DNA of 46,953 nucleotides from contig NZ_DATMFZ010000346.1 of NCBI RefSeq assembly GCF_035556675.1, positions 1 through 46,953 on the forward strand, given 5' to 3'. This document shows, one piece after another, positions 33,503 through 41,692 of this stretch. The translations under genes and the position numbers were made by a program. This DNA comes from Geminicoccus sp035556675. Lineage in GTDB: Bacteria > Pseudomonadota > Alphaproteobacteria > Geminicoccales > Geminicoccaceae. Position 1 is the first letter of the stretch; each line of letters opens with the position of its first letter. The notes under the pieces were generated by a model. That model was not told where the DNA came from and did no database searches. It saw only the letters and a program-made list of their open reading frames with translations.

Positions 33503-34471
33503 CTACCAGCGGACCCGCCGGCCTGCGGCCTTGGCCAGGCGGTCCATGAGGGTGATTCCGAGCTGAGGGTCGGCACGCAGCGCCCGCAGCGCGCTGCCGA
33601 CCTCGCGTCGGCCGAGATCGCGCAGCAGCCGGCGATAGGCCAGGGAGCTGCGGATCAGGTCCGCACGGCGCGCCAGCGCTGCCTGCAGCCGCACCGGGCC
33701 CAGATCGCGGGCGGCATGCTCGGCAATGGCGTTCTGCTCGAGCATGCGGGTGAGCGTGGTGAGCGGATCGACTGCGGTCAGCGAACCCGGCCGCCGCCGA
33801 TAGTAGTAGAGGGGCTGGTTCAGCAGGCCCATGCGCGCACCGTGCAGGCCGCAGTCGACATGGAACAGGAAATCCTCGTAGCGCTCCTGGCCCAGGCGAA
33901 ACGCCAGCTGGTGGCGATGGAGAAAGCTGCGCCTGACCAGGGGCTTGAGCGTGCCGTAGCCCACGATCTCGGGCGGGTCGCGCACCACCAGGTGGGCGAC
34001 ATCCATCCGCGACACCCCGGCAGGCTCGCTGCGCAGCACCCGGCCGTCAGGCCGCGCATTCGGCCGGCTCACCATGAACTGGTCGTCGGCCAGCCAGTCG
34101 AGATCCATGTGTTCGGCGGCCTCGACCATCCGGGCCAGGCGCCCGGGCTCCAGCCAGTCGTCGCTGTCGACGAAGGCGATCCACCGGCCCCGCGCCACGG
34201 CAAGCCCCTCGTTGCGCGCTCGGCAGACTCCGCGATTCTCGGTCATGCGCACCAGGCGCACGCGCGGATCCTGGCTAGCGTGCGCGGCCGCCATCCTGGC
34301 CGTCGCATCACAGGACGCGTCATCGACGACCAGGATCTCGAGCGAGCGCACGGTCTGGGCGCGGATCGAGGTCAAGGTATGATCGATATACAATTCGACG
34401 TTATGGGCCGGCACGATCACGGAGACGATGACCGGCATGGAGCAGTCAACGGCCGCAGGGGTCTGGCTCAT
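33503..34471 (-). CDS. Glycosyltransferase family 2
   Basis: 322 residues from the ATG at 34471; the frame is open to 34540, and an inner ATG at 34438 is also possible, with no strong ribosome site deciding. The GT-A fold opens with VSVIVPAHNVELYIDHTL; VVDDASCD and WIAFVDSDDWLEPGRL carry the nucleotide- and metal-binding aspartates (DSDD). The rest includes HRHQLAFRLGQERYEDFLFH, typical of inverting family 2 enzymes acting on surface polysaccharides. It is convergent with the beta-helix gene (22 bases apart) and divergent from the wzc-like gene. Confidence 0.88.
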   Translation of the reverse strand: MSQTPAAVDCSMPVIVSVIVPAHNVELYIDHTLTSIRAQTVRSLEILVVDDASCDATARMAAAHASQDPRVRLVRMTENRGVCRARNEGLAVARGRWIAFVDSDDWLEPGRLARMVEAAEHMDLDWLADDQFMVSRPNARPDGRVLRSEPAGVSRMDVAHLVVRDPPEIVGYGTLKPLVRRSFLHRHQLAFRLGQERYEDFLFHVDCGLHGARMGLLNQPLYYYRRRPGSLTAVDPLTTLTRMLEQNAIAEHAARDLGPVRLQAALARRADLIRSSLAYRRLLRDLGRREVGSALRALRADPQLGITLMDRLAKAAGRRVRW

Positions 34472-34647
34472 GATCACAACTTGTCTGGGGGGTCTGCAAC
34501 GCTCCGTGGCAGCTCGTGATGCCGCCGTCCATCCACCCACTTCGGAGTACCCCCAAAAGCAGGAGGTATTTCTTCAATTGGCATAACTGCGTGTTCGACC
34601 GGTCCATGCCATAGCTTGAGCTGATCAAGTCAGGTGCGGCAGGCGAA
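34472..34647. other. Divergent promoter region between GT2 and wzc-like genes
   Basis: 176 bases, with a moderately AT-rich stretch around 34550-34590. A small inverted repeat CTTGA/TCAAG (34615-34629) sits just before the wzc-like start. No sigma-70 promoter stands out. Confidence 0.3.
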
Positions 34648-36957
34648 GTGACCGGAAACCGAGCAATGACATGGGCAGCCATGACCCGGATCGACACTGG
34701 GAGAGCCGATGGCATCGAGCGCGCACCGGGCATGCTGCCACACGATCCCGCCGGGCGGGACGACGAACTGGTCAGGCTCGCTCGCACGCTGTTGACCCGC
34801 TGGAAGCAGATCGGCACGGTCGTGGCGCTGGCCACCGGCTTGGCGGTGCTGGGGCTACGGCAGCTGCCGCCGGCCTACATCGCCACTGCGGAGATCCTGA
34901 TCGATCCGGGCCAGGCGCAGTATGCCGATCTGGCGGATGCGGGGGCACCCCGTCAGACCACGGTCTGGCCCACCGAGCTCGAGACCTACATGAAGGTGCT
35001 CTGGTCGGACGAGCTGGCGGCGGATGTCGTCAACACCGTAGGCCTGGCCGCCTTCACCAAGGAGGCCCCGCCCTGGGCACCGCTCGAGGCATGGGTCCTG
35101 GAGCTGGCCCGCCCGCTCCTGCCCCATTTCCAGGATCTGGCAGCGTCGCTGGGCCTGCCGTCGCAGCCGCCGCTCCTGGCGCTCGACGCCGATCCCGCGG
35201 CGAGTGCCGCCCGTCCGGGCGAGACGGCTCTGGACAAGGCGGTGGCGGTGTTCCGCGAGCAGCTCGTGGTCAGCCGCGAATCGTTGGCCGCCGTCATCGA
35301 GATCGGCTATCGGGCCGCCGACCCCGAGCTTGCGGCGAAGGTGGCCAACGCCACGGCCGAGGCCTTCCCACGTGAGCTGATCCGGGCCGAGAAGGCCGCG
35401 CTCGGCGCCTCGGCCAACTACCTGGGCGAACGCGTCGCGGCCCTGGCCCAGGAGCTTCAGGCAGCCGATGCCGAGGCCCAGGCGCTGCGCCGCCGGCTGT
35501 CGGACTTCGGCAGCGGCTCGCTCAACGAGCGGCGTTATGCCGAGCTCCTGAAGACCCTGTCCGAGGCCCAGGCCCAGCTGGTCAACGCACGCAATGATTC
35601 CAGCCTGGTGGCGGACCGCACGCACGGCCTGAGCGAGCGCTTCACGACCCCGCAGCTGAAGGAGCTGCGTCTTCTGGAGACGGAGCTGGCACAGCGCCTG
35701 GCCGAACTCGGCAGCGATCTCCAGGCCAGGCATCCCGCGGTGGCGACGGTCAGGGCCGAGCAGGCGGAGATCCGCTCCCGGATCCGGGCCGAGGAGGAGG
35801 GGATCCGCCAGCAGATCGCGAGCGAGGAGCAGCTGTGCTTGGCCAAGGTCGCCTGGATCGAGGGTGAACTGCAGGCGATCGAACAGGAGCTGGCGCTCAG
35901 CGCCACCGACCAGCTGCAGCTCAAGCAGCTGACGACCCGCACCGACAGCACGAGGCTGCTCTATCAGGACATCCTGACCCGCTACCAGCGGGCGCGCGAG
36001 CAGCAGCTGATGGTGCGGGCACCGGCCCGGATGATCAACGCCGCCCGGGTCCCCACCCGACCGGAGGGCAAGAAGCGGCTCATCCTGCTGGGCGGGGCGC
36101 TGCTGGGCTCGCTCGCGGCCGCCACGGGCCTCGTGCTCCTGCTCGAGCTGCGCCGCCGGGGCTACCGTTCGGCCGAGGAGCTGCAGCGTACGACCAGGCT
36201 GCCGGTGATCGGCTGCCTGCCGGCCGTCGACCGGCGGGTCTGGGGCGACCGGCCGGACGGCGGCCACGGCTTTGCCCAGAAGGTGTATGGCGAAGCAGTG
36301 CGCCGCGCGGCCCTGCGCCTGATGACCGGCCGCCGATCGCCCCAGGGGATGGCCGAGCTGATCCTGGTCACCTCGGCCAAGTCCGGTGAGGGCAAGACGC
36401 TGGTGTCACTGAGCCTGGGCCGGCAGCTCGCCGGCAACGGGCTGAAGGTGCTCGTCATCGACACCGACCTGCGCCGGCAGTCGCTGACAGGCCATCTGCA
36501 GCACCTGGTCCTGCCGAAGGCCGACCTCGTGGCGCTCCTCACGGAGCCGGTGGCGAAGGTGGAGGACGCGCTCGTCCGCGACGAGCGGTTCGGGGTCGAC
36601 TTCCTGTTGGCGCAGGAGACCAGCAGCGATCCTGCCCGTCTGTTCGGGTCGCCGGCCATGGCCGGTCTCCTGGCGGAGCTTCGCACCCGCTACGACGTCA
36701 TCCTCTGCGACTCGCCGCCGATCCTCGCACTTACCGACACGGTGCCGCTGGTCCCGCTGGCAGATCGGGTGCTGTTCGTCACCCGCTGGCAGGACACCGC
36801 GCGGAACGTGGTGGAGGTCGCGCTGGACGAGATCCGCCTCCATGGCGGCCGGTCCTGCGAACTCATCCTCAATGCGGTCAACCTGCGCAAGTACGCGCGC
36901 CATGCCGGTTCCGACCAGCTCGCTCATTTTCGGCTGAGCGCCAGCTACCTGCGCTAG
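34648..36957 (+). CDS. Polysaccharide co-polymerase / tyrosine autokinase (Wzc-like)
   Basis: 769 residues. A cytoplasmic N terminus is followed by membrane helix 1 (about 52-73), a large periplasmic Wzz-type domain with long coiled coils (about 265-470), helix 2 (about 474-503) and a C-terminal BY-kinase domain. Walker A is TSAKSGEGKTLVS (about 576), Walker A' is VLVIDTDLRRQ (about 601) and Walker B is VILCDSPPIL (about 684). It should control chain length and export of the polymer. The C terminus (KYARHAGSDQLAHFRLSASYLR region) has only two tyrosines instead of the usual cluster. The start is GTG 34648; ATGs at 34666 and 34681 are alternatives. No wza or wzb gene is visible in the window. 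Confidence 0.88.
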   Translation: MTGNRAMTWAAMTRIDTGRADGIERAPGMLPHDPAGRDDELVRLARTLLTRWKQIGTVVALATGLAVLGLRQLPPAYIATAEILIDPGQAQYADLADAGAPRQTTVWPTELETYMKVLWSDELAADVVNTVGLAAFTKEAPPWAPLEAWVLELARPLLPHFQDLAASLGLPSQPPLLALDADPAASAARPGETALDKAVAVFREQLVVSRESLAAVIEIGYRAADPELAAKVANATAEAFPRELIRAEKAALGASANYLGERVAALAQELQAADAEAQALRRRLSDFGSGSLNERRYAELLKTLSEAQAQLVNARNDSSLVADRTHGLSERFTTPQLKELRLLETELAQRLAELGSDLQARHPAVATVRAEQAEIRSRIRAEEEGIRQQIASEEQLCLAKVAWIEGELQAIEQELALSATDQLQLKQLTTRTDSTRLLYQDILTRYQRAREQQLMVRAPARMINAARVPTRPEGKKRLILLGGALLGSLAAATGLVLLLELRRRGYRSAEELQRTTRLPVIGCLPAVDRRVWGDRPDGGHGFAQKVYGEAVRRAALRLMTGRRSPQGMAELILVTSAKSGEGKTLVSLSLGRQLAGNGLKVLVIDTDLRRQSLTGHLQHLVLPKADLVALLTEPVAKVEDALVRDERFGVDFLLAQETSSDPARLFGSPAMAGLLAELRTRYDVILCDSPPILALTDTVPLVPLADRVLFVTRWQDTARNVVEVALDEIRLHGGRSCELILNAVNLRKYARHAGSDQLAHFRLSASYLR

Positions 36958-36993
36958 CGCGGGCGAGCGGCTCATCATTTCAGGTGAACCAGG

Positions 36994-38022
36994 ATGAAGG
37001 CATTAGTCAGGGACACCGCGTTCCCCGACCGGGACGTGCCGTTGCTCGGCACCTTCCGGCGGGCCGGCCGGAGCCTCCGCCGGATCGCCTTGCTGGGTGA
37101 TCTCGCCGAATGTCAGCGGATCATCGCCGCCAGCGTCGCTGCCTCCCCGTCCTGCCAGCTGGTCGGCGTATTCGCGCCGACCGAGGAGCTGGTCGAGGCA
37201 CTCGTCCGGCAGGCACATGAGCGGGCGCTCGAGGAGGTGCTCATCGTACCGCGCGGGGTATCCGACCAGCCGCTCGCCATGGCGCTGGAGCGGCTGGCCG
37301 CCTGCCCGGTCGACATCAGCGTGGACCTGGGCGTGCTGCGGGACACGGTCGCCGACCTGATCACCCCGCAGCTCAGCCGCGACCCGGCCGGCCGGGTCAT
37401 GCTGATCCGCCAGCCCATGCGCGGCCCCGCTGCCTGGCTGAAGCGGCTCATGGACGTCCTGGTGAGCGCGGTGCTGCTGGTCCTGCTGGCCCCGTTCCTC
37501 TGCCTGATCGCATTGCTGATCCGGCTGGAATCGCCGGGGCCGGTGATCTTCCGCCAGACCAGGACCGGGCTGGATCGCCACGAGTTCCAGGTCTGGAAGT
37601 TTAGGACCATGCAGGCCGATCCCGGCAGGGAACGGCACGGCACCTGCCAGGCGACGCGGGATGATCCGCGGGTGACCCGGATCGGGCGCTTCCTGCGCCG
37701 CACCAGCCTCGACGAGCTGCCGCAGCTGGTCAACGTGCTGCGCGGCGAGATGAGCCTGGTGGGACCGCGGCCCCATCCCGTACCGCTGGATCGCCGCTTC
37801 ACGCCGCAGCTCCGGCTTTACGCGGCGCGCCACCGGGTACTGCCCGGCATCACCGGCCTGGCGCAGATCAATGGCTGCCGGGGCGAGACGAACTCGCCCG
37901 ACAAGATGGCGGCCAGGCTCCGCTACGACCTGGAATACATCCGGGCCTGGTCGCTCTGGCTCGACCTGAAGATCATCCTGGCGACCCTGTGCGGCCGCTT
38001 CCTCCATGCCAATGCCTACTGA
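36994..38022 (+). CDS. Initiating sugar-phosphate transferase (polyprenyl glycosylphosphotransferase)
   Basis: 342 residues. The C-terminal 200 residues are the bacterial sugar transferase domain: WLKRLMDVLVSAVLLVLLAP (membrane hairpin), FQVWKFRTM, TSLDELPQLVNVLRGEMS and VGPRPHPVP, followed by PGITGLAQINGCRGE. These place a sugar-1-phosphate on undecaprenyl phosphate to start the repeat unit. The N-terminal 145 residues (RRIALLGDLAECQRIIAASV onward) resemble the Rossmann-like CoA_binding_3 module of WcaJ-type enzymes, but the four preceding membrane helices are missing. The gene overlaps the following GT26 gene by 17 bases. Confidence 0.9.
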   Translation: MKALVRDTAFPDRDVPLLGTFRRAGRSLRRIALLGDLAECQRIIAASVAASPSCQLVGVFAPTEELVEALVRQAHERALEEVLIVPRGVSDQPLAMALERLAACPVDISVDLGVLRDTVADLITPQLSRDPAGRVMLIRQPMRGPAAWLKRLMDVLVSAVLLVLLAPFLCLIALLIRLESPGPVIFRQTRTGLDRHEFQVWKFRTMQADPGRERHGTCQATRDDPRVTRIGRFLRRTSLDELPQLVNVLRGEMSLVGPRPHPVPLDRRFTPQLRLYAARHRVLPGITGLAQINGCRGETNSPDKMAARLRYDLEYIRAWSLWLDLKIILATLCGRFLHANAY

Positions 38023-38815
38023 CTCCCGGGCTGACCGCCGGGCGCTCGTGCCGCATGTGCCGCGCTACGAGCTGCTGGGCGTCCGGATCAGCGCGCTCGA
38101 CCTCCCGCAGGCCGTAGCGCACATCCGGCTCCTCGCGACCACGCCCGGCCGGGCCGGCTATGTGTGCGTGCGCGACGTCAACGGCATCATGGCCTGCCAG
38201 CGCGATCCGGAACTGCGCCGGATCCATGACAAGGCGGCCCTGGTCACGCCCGACGGGATGCCGGTGGTCTGGTGGGGGCGCCTGTGCGGCCACCGCGAGG
38301 TCGGTCGGGTCTATGGGCCGGAGCTGATGGGCCTGCTGTGCGGCCAGCCGCCCGGTGCCGGGCTGCGCCACTTTCTGTGCGGCGGCGAGCCGGGCGTGGC
38401 CGAACTGCTGCGCCAGAAGCTGCAGGAACGGTTCCCGGGCCTCTGGGTCGCCGGGACCTGGACCCCGCCGTTCCGCCCCCTCTCGCCCGCGGAGTACGAC
38501 GCGCTGGCAGAGCGGATCGCCGGGTCCGGTGCCAACCTGGTGTGGATCGGGCTGAGCTCGCCCAAGCAGGAGCGGTTCATGGCCGAGCTGGCCCCCCGGC
38601 TGCCGGGCGGGCTGCTGATCGGCGTGGGCGCCGCGTTCGACTTCCTGTCCGGGCGCAAGCGCCAGGCTCCGCGCTGGATCCAGCGCAGCGGGTTCGAATG
38701 GCTGTTCCGCCTGCTGACCGAGCCGCGCCGGCTGTGGCGGCGCTACCTGATCGGCAACAGCCGGTTCCTCTGGCTGCTGCTCCGCACCCTGTGCCGCGGC
38801 GAGATTCGCAGCTAA
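38006..38815 (+). CDS. WecG/TagA/CpsF-family glycosyltransferase (GT26)
   Basis: 269 residues, the usual length for the family. Conserved blocks are visible: RDVNGIMACQRDPELRRI, LVTPDGMPVVWWGRL (catalytic aspartate region), RVYGPELMGLLC, LVWIGLSSPKQERFM and GVGAAFDFLSGRKRQAP. WecG/TagA enzymes transfer N-acetylmannosaminuronic acid or N-acetylmannosamine to the first lipid-linked sugar. It is translationally coupled to the initiating transferase, so it probably adds the second sugar. A uronic-acid amino sugar, which the downstream enzymes could supply, would fit as donor; this is inference. Confidence 0.92.
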   Translation: MPMPTDSRADRRALVPHVPRYELLGVRISALDLPQAVAHIRLLATTPGRAGYVCVRDVNGIMACQRDPELRRIHDKAALVTPDGMPVVWWGRLCGHREVGRVYGPELMGLLCGQPPGAGLRHFLCGGEPGVAELLRQKLQERFPGLWVAGTWTPPFRPLSPAEYDALAERIAGSGANLVWIGLSSPKQERFMAELAPRLPGGLLIGVGAAFDFLSGRKRQAPRWIQRSGFEWLFRLLTEPRRLWRRYLIGNSRFLWLLLRTLCRGEIRS

Positions 38816-38867
38816 CGAATAAGTATTAGATCATCCCGATCAATATTACCCAAATGACCGATTTGTT

Positions 38868-38932
38868 CCACCAAGACTATCACCCGACAATGTTCCTGGT
38901 GGTCTGGATCGGCCATCCATCACCAGGTGGAG
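38868..38932 (+). promoter_or_regulatory. Leader of the UDP-xylose synthase gene with overlapping stems
   Basis: CCTGGTG (38895-38901) can pair with CACCAGG (38921-38927), partly covering the GGTGGAG ribosome site. The same TGGTGG (38897-38902) can pair instead with CCACCA (38868-38873). The two stems exclude each other, as in an attenuator, but both are short. Confidence 0.25.
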
Positions 38933-38939
38933 AGCGCTA

Positions 38940-40076
38940 GTGAACATCGATACGACCGATCGGATCGCAGAGCTCGCAACAGCCAGCGTAGCACCGGATT
39001 ATCTGCCGGACGACATGCACGCCGGTCATGACGCCACACACAATGGGAAGCAGCGCCGGTCCGGTGGCCGCAAGCGCTATCTCGTGACCGGCGGCGGCGG
39101 GTTCGTCGGCAGCTTCCTGTGCGAGCGGCTCCTGAACGCCGGGCAGCAGGTGCTGTGCGTCGACAATTTCCTGACCGGCCGGATCGACAACCTGACACCG
39201 ATCATCGACCGGCCAGGCTTCAAGCTGCTGCACCATGATGTCACCCAGCCGCTCCATGTCGAGGTCGACGGCATCTTCAACCTGGCCTGCCCGGCTTCGC
39301 CCCCGCACTATCAGAGCGACCCGATCCGGACGACCAAGATCAACGTCCTGGGTGCCATCAACATGCTGGGCCTGGCCCGGCGACTGGGCGTGCCGGTGCT
39401 CCAGGCCTCGACCAGCGAGGTCTATGGCGAGCCGGCGGTCCATCCGCAGGCGGAGGCCTACTGGGGCAACGTCAACCCGACCGGGCCGCGCGCCTGCTAC
39501 GACGAGGGCAAGCGCTGCGCGGAGACGCTGTTCTTCGACTATCACCGCCAGCACGGCGTCGTGATCAAGGTCGCGCGGATCTTCAACACCTATGGCCCGC
39601 GCATGAGCATGCATGACGGCCGGGTGGTCTCCAACATGATCGTCCAGGCCCTGACCGGCCAGGACCTCACCGTCTATGGCGACGGCAGCCAGACCCGCTC
39701 CTTCTGCTATGTCGACGATCTGGTGCGTGGCCTGATCCAGCTGATGGCGACCCCTGACCAGGTGACCGGCCCGGTCAACCTCGGCAATCCGGCCGAGTTC
39801 ACCGTTCTGGAGCTGGCGCGCAAGGTGATCGAGAAGACCGGATCCAGTTCGAAGATCCGCCTCATGCCCCTGCCGCAGGACGACCCCACCCGGCGGCGGC
39901 CCGACATCACCAAGGCCAGGGAGCTCCTGGGCTGGCAGCCGACGGTCGGGCTCGACGCCGGCCTGGAACGAACCATCCGCCATTTCCGGGAGGCGCTGCA
40001 GGACGGCCTGCCGCAGCACATCGAGGCACCCGCGGCGCTGGCCCGTCAGGCGGCCCCCATGCTGCAGACCGCCTGA
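38940..40076 (+). CDS. UDP-glucuronate decarboxylase (UDP-xylose synthase)
   Basis: 378 residues from the GTG at 38940, which follows GGAG. An N-terminal extension of about 45 residues precedes the extended-SDR fold: cofactor motif GGGGFVG (51-57), QASTSEVYGEP, catalytic Tyr187-x3-Lys191 (CYDEGK), and FNTYGPRMSMHDGRVVSN. These segments, with CPASPPHYQ and RSFCYVDDLVRGL, are characteristic of UXS enzymes, which oxidise and decarboxylate UDP-glucuronic acid to UDP-xylose. It begins the sugar-nucleotide section of the locus and predicts xylose in the polymer. Its closest confusion would be dTDP-glucose dehydratase, but the CPASP motif favours UXS. Confidence 0.9.
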   Translation: MNIDTTDRIAELATASVAPDYLPDDMHAGHDATHNGKQRRSGGRKRYLVTGGGGFVGSFLCERLLNAGQQVLCVDNFLTGRIDNLTPIIDRPGFKLLHHDVTQPLHVEVDGIFNLACPASPPHYQSDPIRTTKINVLGAINMLGLARRLGVPVLQASTSEVYGEPAVHPQAEAYWGNVNPTGPRACYDEGKRCAETLFFDYHRQHGVVIKVARIFNTYGPRMSMHDGRVVSNMIVQALTGQDLTVYGDGSQTRSFCYVDDLVRGLIQLMATPDQVTGPVNLGNPAEFTVLELARKVIEKTGSSSKIRLMPLPQDDPTRRRPDITKARELLGWQPTVGLDAGLERTIRHFREALQDGLPQHIEAPAALARQAAPMLQTA

Positions 40077-40106
40077 CGACCCCGACCGCCATCAAGAGAA
40101 CATGCC

Positions 40107-40667
40107 ATGGCGATCGCCGCCACCGCCCGGCTCGGCCGGGATATCCGGATCCCCTGCCCGGACCTCGTCAATCTCTACGGCTGCACCATCGGCGACGAAA
40201 CGATGATCGGACCGTTCGTCGAGATCCAGAAGAACTGCATCGTCGGCAAGCGCGTGAAGATCTCCTCGCACAGCTTCCTGTGCGAGGGGGTGTCGATCGA
40301 GGACGAGGTGATGATCGCCCACGGGGTGATGTTCACCAACGACCTGATCCCGCGTGCCACCCGCGACGACGGCCGGCCCATGGCCGACGGCGACTGGGTG
40401 GTCGTCACGACCCGGGTGCGCGCCAGGGCGTCGATCGGCTCCAACGCCACCATCCTGGCGGGCGTGACCATCGGCAGCCGGGCACTGGTCGGTGCCGGTG
40501 CGGTGGTCACCCGCGATGTTCCGGCCTTCGCCATCGTCGCCGGGGTGCCGGCCAGGGTGATCGGCGACGTGCGCGAGCCCAGGAGCGGCCGGAGCGGCAG
40601 GAGCCGCTCCGGCCGGATCGGACAGCGATTTACCCGAACCCCCTTCCCGGAAGGCAGCACGCCATGA
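40107..40667 (+). CDS. Left-handed beta-helix N-acetyltransferase (WbpD/WlbB-like)
   Basis: 186 residues. Hexapeptide repeats run through most of the protein (IGDETMIGPFVEIQKNCIVG, SIGSNATILAGVTIGSRAL), ending in GAGAVVTRDVPAFAIVAGVPA, the standard C-terminal block of acyl-CoA-dependent transferases. The sequence pattern resembles WbpD/WlbB, which acetylates the 3-amino group of UDP-2-acetamido-3-amino-glucuronic acid. The following Gfo/Idh and DegT genes are the WbpB- and WbpE-like partners, giving the trio of that pathway. The tail after residue 155 is a short basic extension. The stop overlaps the next ATG (ATGA). Confidence 0.87.
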   Translation: MAIAATARLGRDIRIPCPDLVNLYGCTIGDETMIGPFVEIQKNCIVGKRVKISSHSFLCEGVSIEDEVMIAHGVMFTNDLIPRATRDDGRPMADGDWVVVTTRVRARASIGSNATILAGVTIGSRALVGAGAVVTRDVPAFAIVAGVPARVIGDVREPRSGRSGRSRSGRIGQRFTRTPFPEGSTP

Positions 40668-41692
40668 TCGGCATCGGTGTCCTGGGCTATGGCTATTGGG
40701 GCCCGAACCTCGCGCGCTGCTTTGGCGAGTGCGAGCAGACCCGGGTCGTGGCCATCGCCGACTTCGACCGGGCCGCGCGCGACCGTGCCGCCCGGCGGCA
40801 CCCGGGCGTCACGACGGTCGCCACCATGGCCGAGCTCCTGGACGATCCCAGGGTCGATGCCGTCGCGATCGCCACGCCGGTCCACGCCCATTTCGAGCCC
40901 GCCCTGGCCGCCTTGCGGGCCGGACGGCACGTGCTGGTCGAGAAGCCCATCACCACCAGCTCCGGCGAGGCCAGCCGGCTGGTCGACGAGGCGGCACGGC
41001 GCGGCCTGACCCTGATGGTGGACCACACCTTCACCTTCACGCCGGCCGTGCAGAAGATCGCGGAGCTGGTCGGCGGCGGCGAGATCGGCACCCTGCATTA
41101 CTACGACTCGACCAGGGTCAATCTCGGCATCGTCCAGAGCGACGTGAGCGTGGTCTGGGATCTCGCGGTCCACGACCTCGCCATCCTGGACGCCATCACG
41201 CCGGAGCGCCCGGTGGCGATCGCCGCCCAGGCGGCCAGCCACCTGGCGCAGCGCCCGGAGACCATGGCGTTCGTGACACTGCACTTCGCCAGCGGGATGG
41301 TGGCCCACATCAACGTCAACTGGCTGGCGCCGGTGAAGGTCCGCCGCACGCTGATCGGCGGCAGCAGGCAGATGATCGTGTGGGACGATCTGGAGCCCAG
41401 CGAGAAGATCAAGGTCTACGACAAGGGCGTCACGCTCACCGGCGACCGCGATGCGGCGCACCGCCTGCGGGTGGGCTATCGCAGCGGCGACATGTGGGCG
41501 CCCCGGCTGGCGACCACCGAGGCGCTGGCCACCGAGATCGACCATTTCGCCGGCTGCATCGCCAGCGGCCGCACGCCGCTCACCGACGGCCTGGCCGGCC
41601 TGCGGGTCGTGGAACTCCTGGAGAGTGCCCACTGGTCGATGCGCCAGGGCGGCCGCCCGATCGACCTCAGCCTGGAGCGCAAGGCATCATGA
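40664..41692 (+). CDS. Gfo/Idh/MocA-family oxidoreductase (WbpB-like)
   Basis: 342 residues from the ATG at 40664, which overlaps the previous stop. The Rossmann start IGIGVLGYGYWGPN and the conserved VEKPI (Glu93-Lys94-Pro95) define the family; HDLAILDAI supplies the active-site region. WbpB-like members oxidise the 3-hydroxyl of UDP-N-acetylglucosaminuronic acid to a ketone, which a DegT aminotransferase then aminates. The neighbouring acetyltransferase and aminotransferase support that role. A UDP-GlcNAc 6-dehydrogenase needed earlier in the pathway is not in the window. Joined by ATGA overlaps on both sides. Confidence 0.9.
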   Translation: MIGIGVLGYGYWGPNLARCFGECEQTRVVAIADFDRAARDRAARRHPGVTTVATMAELLDDPRVDAVAIATPVHAHFEPALAALRAGRHVLVEKPITTSSGEASRLVDEAARRGLTLMVDHTFTFTPAVQKIAELVGGGEIGTLHYYDSTRVNLGIVQSDVSVVWDLAVHDLAILDAITPERPVAIAAQAASHLAQRPETMAFVTLHFASGMVAHINVNWLAPVKVRRTLIGGSRQMIVWDDLEPSEKIKVYDKGVTLTGDRDAAHRLRVGYRSGDMWAPRLATTEALATEIDHFAGCIASGRTPLTDGLAGLRVVELLESAHWSMRQGGRPIDLSLERKAS

